From the NCBI RefSeq assembly GCF_007750855.1, contig NZ_CP036291.1:3472001-3536000 (forward strand): DNA of 64,000 bases, written 5' to 3'. The notes beneath the pieces are model-generated. The model was not told where the DNA came from. It saw nothing but the letters and a program-made list of their open reading frames with translations, and ran no database searches. Source of the DNA: Pirellulimonas nuda (GTDB lineage Bacteria > Planctomycetota > Planctomycetia > Pirellulales > Lacipirellulaceae). Below are positions 61,355 through 64,000 of this stretch, piece after piece. Numbering within the stretch: the first letter of the stretch is position 1; each line of letters opens with the position of its first letter. The position numbers and the translations under genes were made by a program.

Positions 61355-64000
61355 TCAGATCTCGCCGCCGAAGGCGGACCACGCTTGCAAAGCCTCGCCC
61401 TCGTCGAGCAACTCTTCACTCCACACTTCTTCGTCATCGGTCCACGCCAACGTATCGACTTCGCACCGGGCGATGGGGTAGAGGATCAACGAGTCGTCCA
61501 GCCGCCGGGGGGCGTCATCAGCTTGCTGAGTCATCGCCGCGAACACTAGGTCACGGGGTTCGTTTGCCGCCATCGGCCGGTCCCGTAAGAACGCGGCGAG
61601 GGCTGCCGAGGGGAGCGATGCCGGAAGCGAAGACGCTGCGGCAGAGGGAGACGCCTCCGCCAACGACGCCAAGGCAGGCGCCGCCGTGGCCGGCGCCGAC
61701 TGACCGAGGCGGTCGCGCCACACGCTGTAGTCGGCGGCGTCTACTTGGCCGTCGTTGTTGCCGTCCGCTTGCAATCCGATGCCGCTGGTCGCGCCGAAGT
61801 GGGTCTTCCAGAAGGCGTAGTCGAGCTGATCGACTGTGCCGCTGCGGTCGTAGTCGCCCGGCAGCGTGGGCGCCGTCGCGGCGACCGCGAAGTTCTGATT
61901 GAACAACTGGTTCGAGCCGTTGAGCGTGAGCCGCAGCGAGCCGGGCGCCAGCGTGTTGGCGAGCACCGCCAGCGAGCCGTTATTCGCGTCGCCGCGGACC
62001 GCCGCCAGGTCGACGATGTCGTCGCCGTTGAGGTCGGCCGCGAGCACCTGCTTGACGCCGCTGGCGACCAGTGAGGCGAAGCTCGCCAGCCCCGTGCTCT
62101 CCGGGAAGCTGTAGACGCCGCCGTTGTTCCGCAACAGCACCACGTCGTTGTCGAGCGAGCGCCCCACCACCAGGTCGGCGTCGCCGTCCTGGTCGATATC
62201 GACGACCGACACCGACCTCGGGCCCTGGGCGACGGGGATCGGCGTCAGGCCGGTCAGCACGCCGGCGCCGTTGTTGATCAGGCGAAAGACGCTGTTCGCG
62301 CCGATGCTGGCGCCCACCACGTCAGGCGCGGTGCTCCCGCCGATGTGGGCGATGGTCACCGACGCCGGCCCTGCGCCAACCGGCACGGCCGCGAGCGCCG
62401 TAAAGCTCGTCCCGCCGTTGTTTCGGAGCACCTGCACGGAGTGACCGTCGAAGTTGCCGATGACAACGTCCGGGTAGAGGTCGCCCGTGAGGTCCCCCAC
62501 CGCCAGCGATAGTGGGCCTGAGGCCCCCATCGCGACGTCGGCCAGCGGCGTGAAGCTGGGCGAAGTCAGGCCACTGTTGAGCAAGAACCTCACCCGGTCG
62601 TTCGGCTGGGCGCCGACGTCAAGCGTCACCACCAAGTCGTCGTCACCGTCGCGATCGAGGTCCGCTACCGAAACGTGGGCCCGGGCGAACAGCAGGGCCG
62701 AAGCGGGATTCAGTGGGTCTTGTCGCAGCGCGACCTCCTGCGGGGCCCGCGTGAACCCGCCGGCGCCGTCGCCGAGCAAGAACACGACGTACGCGTACGA
62801 CCAGTGAACCACCGCGATGTCTGGGTAAGAGTCGTTATTGAAGTCGCCGACGGCGATCCCCGCCGGCTGGTCGCCGACGGCATACTCGGTCCTCACGCCG
62901 TAGCCGCCGTCTGCTTTACGGAGCCGCACCGAGACCTTGTCCGACCCGCCGTCGACGCTCACTAGGTCGGGGCCGCTGACGCCATCGAGGTCTACGGCTT
63001 GCAGGCCCAGCGGGTTGGGGCCGGTGTTCAGCGTCTGCGTCGAGAAGGCGTTCCCCTGCAGGCCGGCGAGCGACTCGCCCGGCGTGGTCACCAGCCGCAC
63101 GACGTAGTTGGTCGCCCCCAGGCCGGTGAACGAGTAGGCGCCCGTGGCGGTGGTGGTGCGGACCGGCTCCGAGGGTTCCCGCACGCCGTTGTCGTTCACG
63201 TCCAAGTAGACCTGTCGGTTCGCCAGCTCCTCCCCGGAGTCAGGCACGCCGTTTCCGTTGAGGTCCTCGAACACAAAGCCGCTGACCTGGCTCGAGCCCT
63301 GCCCGCTGAGCGTGTTGTAGACCAGGAAGTCGGCGCCGACATACACCTGATCGGGCGCGAGATCCACGCTCCACTCGTTCTGCTGCGAGGGCGCCGGGGA
63401 GGTGACGGTCTGGCTGGCCAGCGTATTGAGCCGCACCTCGTACACGCCCGGCGCGGCGAGGTTCTCGAAACGGTACTCGCCCAGCGGGCCGGTAACCCGG
63501 GTGATGTCTCCCGCCGTGAACGTGTTGGAGTGGTCGAGGTCGAGGTAGACGCTTACCCCGGCGAGGCCCGACTCGCTCGGGTCACGGAGGCCGTTGTTGT
63601 TCGTGTCCGAGTAGACGATCCCGCGGATCTCACCCGGGGCGCTGCGGGCGCTGAAGTCCGCCCCCGTAATCTCCGTGCCCACCTGCAGCGTCTTGCGGTC
63701 TAGCCCCGCCCCGTCGCGAACGAACTGCGTCAGCGCGTTCTCGTCTCCCCCCGCAATCACGTAGAGGAACCCACCGGTCGCCAGTGCGTCAACGCCATTC
63801 TCAAGGTTCTCCACCGGGCCGCCGAACGCGTCGGGGACGCCGTCGGCGAGCGCGTGGAGAAACGTTAAGCGACCGGACGATGCGTTGCGGCTAAACACCG
63901 CCACCGCACCGACCAACAAGGGGTCTTCGGGGGAACCGTAGTTTCGCTTGCCGGTAACGTAGACCCGGCTACCGTCCGCACTGATCGTCACCGACGACGC
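61355..64000 (-). CDS. SdrD-like / FG-GAP repeat / dockerin surface protein, partial (878+ aa)
   Basis: The gene runs off the right edge, so its N-terminus is not seen. In order: a beta-propeller-like segment (ADGSRVYVTGKRNYGSPEDP), SdrD/Cna-B-like repeats (GEIRGIVYSDTNNNGLRDPS; VSGFVFEDLNGNGVPDSGEE), then FG-GAP/VCBS repeats with Ca-binding DxDxDGDxD loops (IAVGDFNNDSYPDIAVVHWS; VADLDRDGDDDLVVTLDVGA; VVDIDQDGDADLVVGRSLDN). A dockerin pair follows (DYDRSGTVDQLDYAFWKTHF; NNDGQVDAADYSVWRDRLGQ) and an acidic tail. No PEP-CTERM at the end. A large calcium-binding secreted or surface protein, similar in build to the 27473 protein. Confidence 0.88.
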   Translation of the reverse strand, partial: ASSVTISADGSRVYVTGKRNYGSPEDPLLVGAVAVFSRNASSGRLTFLHALADGVPDAFGGPVENLENGVDALATGGFLYVIAGGDENALTQFVRDGAGLDRKTLQVGTEITGADFSARSAPGEIRGIVYSDTNNNGLRDPSESGLAGVSVYLDLDHSNTFTAGDITRVTGPLGEYRFENLAAPGVYEVRLNTLASQTVTSPAPSQQNEWSVDLAPDQVYVGADFLVYNTLSGQGSSQVSGFVFEDLNGNGVPDSGEELANRQVYLDVNDNGVREPSEPVRTTTATGAYSFTGLGATNYVVRLVTTPGESLAGLQGNAFSTQTLNTGPNPLGLQAVDLDGVSGPDLVSVDGGSDKVSVRLRKADGGYGVRTEYAVGDQPAGIAVGDFNNDSYPDIAVVHWSYAYVVFLLGDGAGGFTRAPQEVALRQDPLNPASALLFARAHVSVADLDRDGDDDLVVTLDVGAQPNDRVRFLLNSGLTSPSFTPLADVAMGASGPLSLAVGDLTGDLYPDVVIGNFDGHSVQVLRNNGGTSFTALAAVPVGAGPASVTIAHIGGSTAPDVVGASIGANSVFRLINNGAGVLTGLTPIPVAQGPRSVSVVDIDQDGDADLVVGRSLDNDVVLLRNNGGVYSFPESTGLASFASLVASGVKQVLAADLNGDDIVDLAAVRGDANNGSLAVLANTLAPGSLRLTLNGSNQLFNQNFAVAATAPTLPGDYDRSGTVDQLDYAFWKTHFGATSGIGLQADGNNDGQVDAADYSVWRDRLGQSAPATAAPALASLAEASPSAAASSLPASLPSAALAAFLRDRPMAANEPRDLVFAAMTQQADDAPRRLDDSLILYPIARCEVDTLAWTDDEEVWSEELLDEGEALQAWSAFGGEI

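Noticed and set aside
1-64000. CRISPR array or cas genes
   Set aside because: No regularly spaced repeats and no Cas-like proteins were seen.
1-64000. Exosortase or cohesin partner for the PEP-CTERM and dockerin proteins
   Set aside because: No polytopic membrane protein with exosortase motifs and no cohesin domain found in this window.

Overview
The window is high-GC bacterial DNA that reads as a member of the Planctomycetota, most likely Pirellulales. The evidence is the mix of families: ten PEP-CTERM proteins, dockerin type I modules of the form DxNxDGxVDAADYxVWR, a DUF1559 prepilin-like protein, LEPR-XLL-type N-termini on giant secreted proteins, a DUF1501 remnant, and many intergenic stretches without genes. 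No tRNA, rRNA or CRISPR array was seen, and no exosortase lies in the window.

Positions 1-5986 are a pile of insertion sequences. An IS701-type transposase is split by an IS3 element (682-3766, 3-bp AAG target duplication), and that IS3 is itself split by an IS110 element (about 1629-3439). An IS21 istA fragment and an IS200/IS605-type tnpA follow. The IS200 element ends where a copy of a 2.1-kb direct duplication begins: 5987-8122 is repeated at 58169-60306. The duplication carries part of a sulfotransferase gene, a csrA gene and part of a HEAT-like repeat gene.

Positions 7200-15451, all on the minus strand except csrA, hold a family of HEAT-like paralogues that share a C-terminal PGHAG module (two full or nearly full, one short, one decayed). 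Upstream is a tight operon of three unrecognised proteins. Positions 15452-21300 are gene-poor: a PilZ protein, a PEP-CTERM protein, a cysteine-rich outer-membrane beta-barrel protein, and fragments of PEP-CTERM and DUF1501 genes. Positions 21634-26700 hold a complete-looking IS3 element with a -1 frameshift signal, a GNAT acetyltransferase, a 5'-truncated exopolysaccharide priming transferase, a PEP-CTERM gene, and remains of ISAs1 and IS21 elements.

Positions 27473-57628 are mainly about the cell surface. They include a 1595-aa beta-helix/SdrD-like/dockerin protein, an IS5 remnant, a SWIM zinc-finger protein, small unknowns, and a subtilase-like surface protein whose catalytic Ser is Asn. 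There are several PEP-CTERM proteins, a DUF427 protein, a matrixin metalloprotease with dockerin and PEP-CTERM, and three paralogous PEP-CTERM proteins that differ in having a dockerin. A five-gene plus-strand run (52547-57628) joins two of these paralogues to an alkaline-phosphatase-superfamily/TPR protein, a small lipoprotein and a DUF1559 protein.

The right edge (57701-64000) has the intact sulfotransferase, the second csrA, the broken HEAT copy fused into another gene, and an FG-GAP/SdrD/dockerin protein running off the window. Functional themes are surface display and sorting, post-transcriptional control (CsrA) and c-di-GMP binding (PilZ). The least explained parts are the HEAT-like paralogue cluster with its adjoining operon, and the 52-kb segment bounded by 2.1-kb direct repeats.
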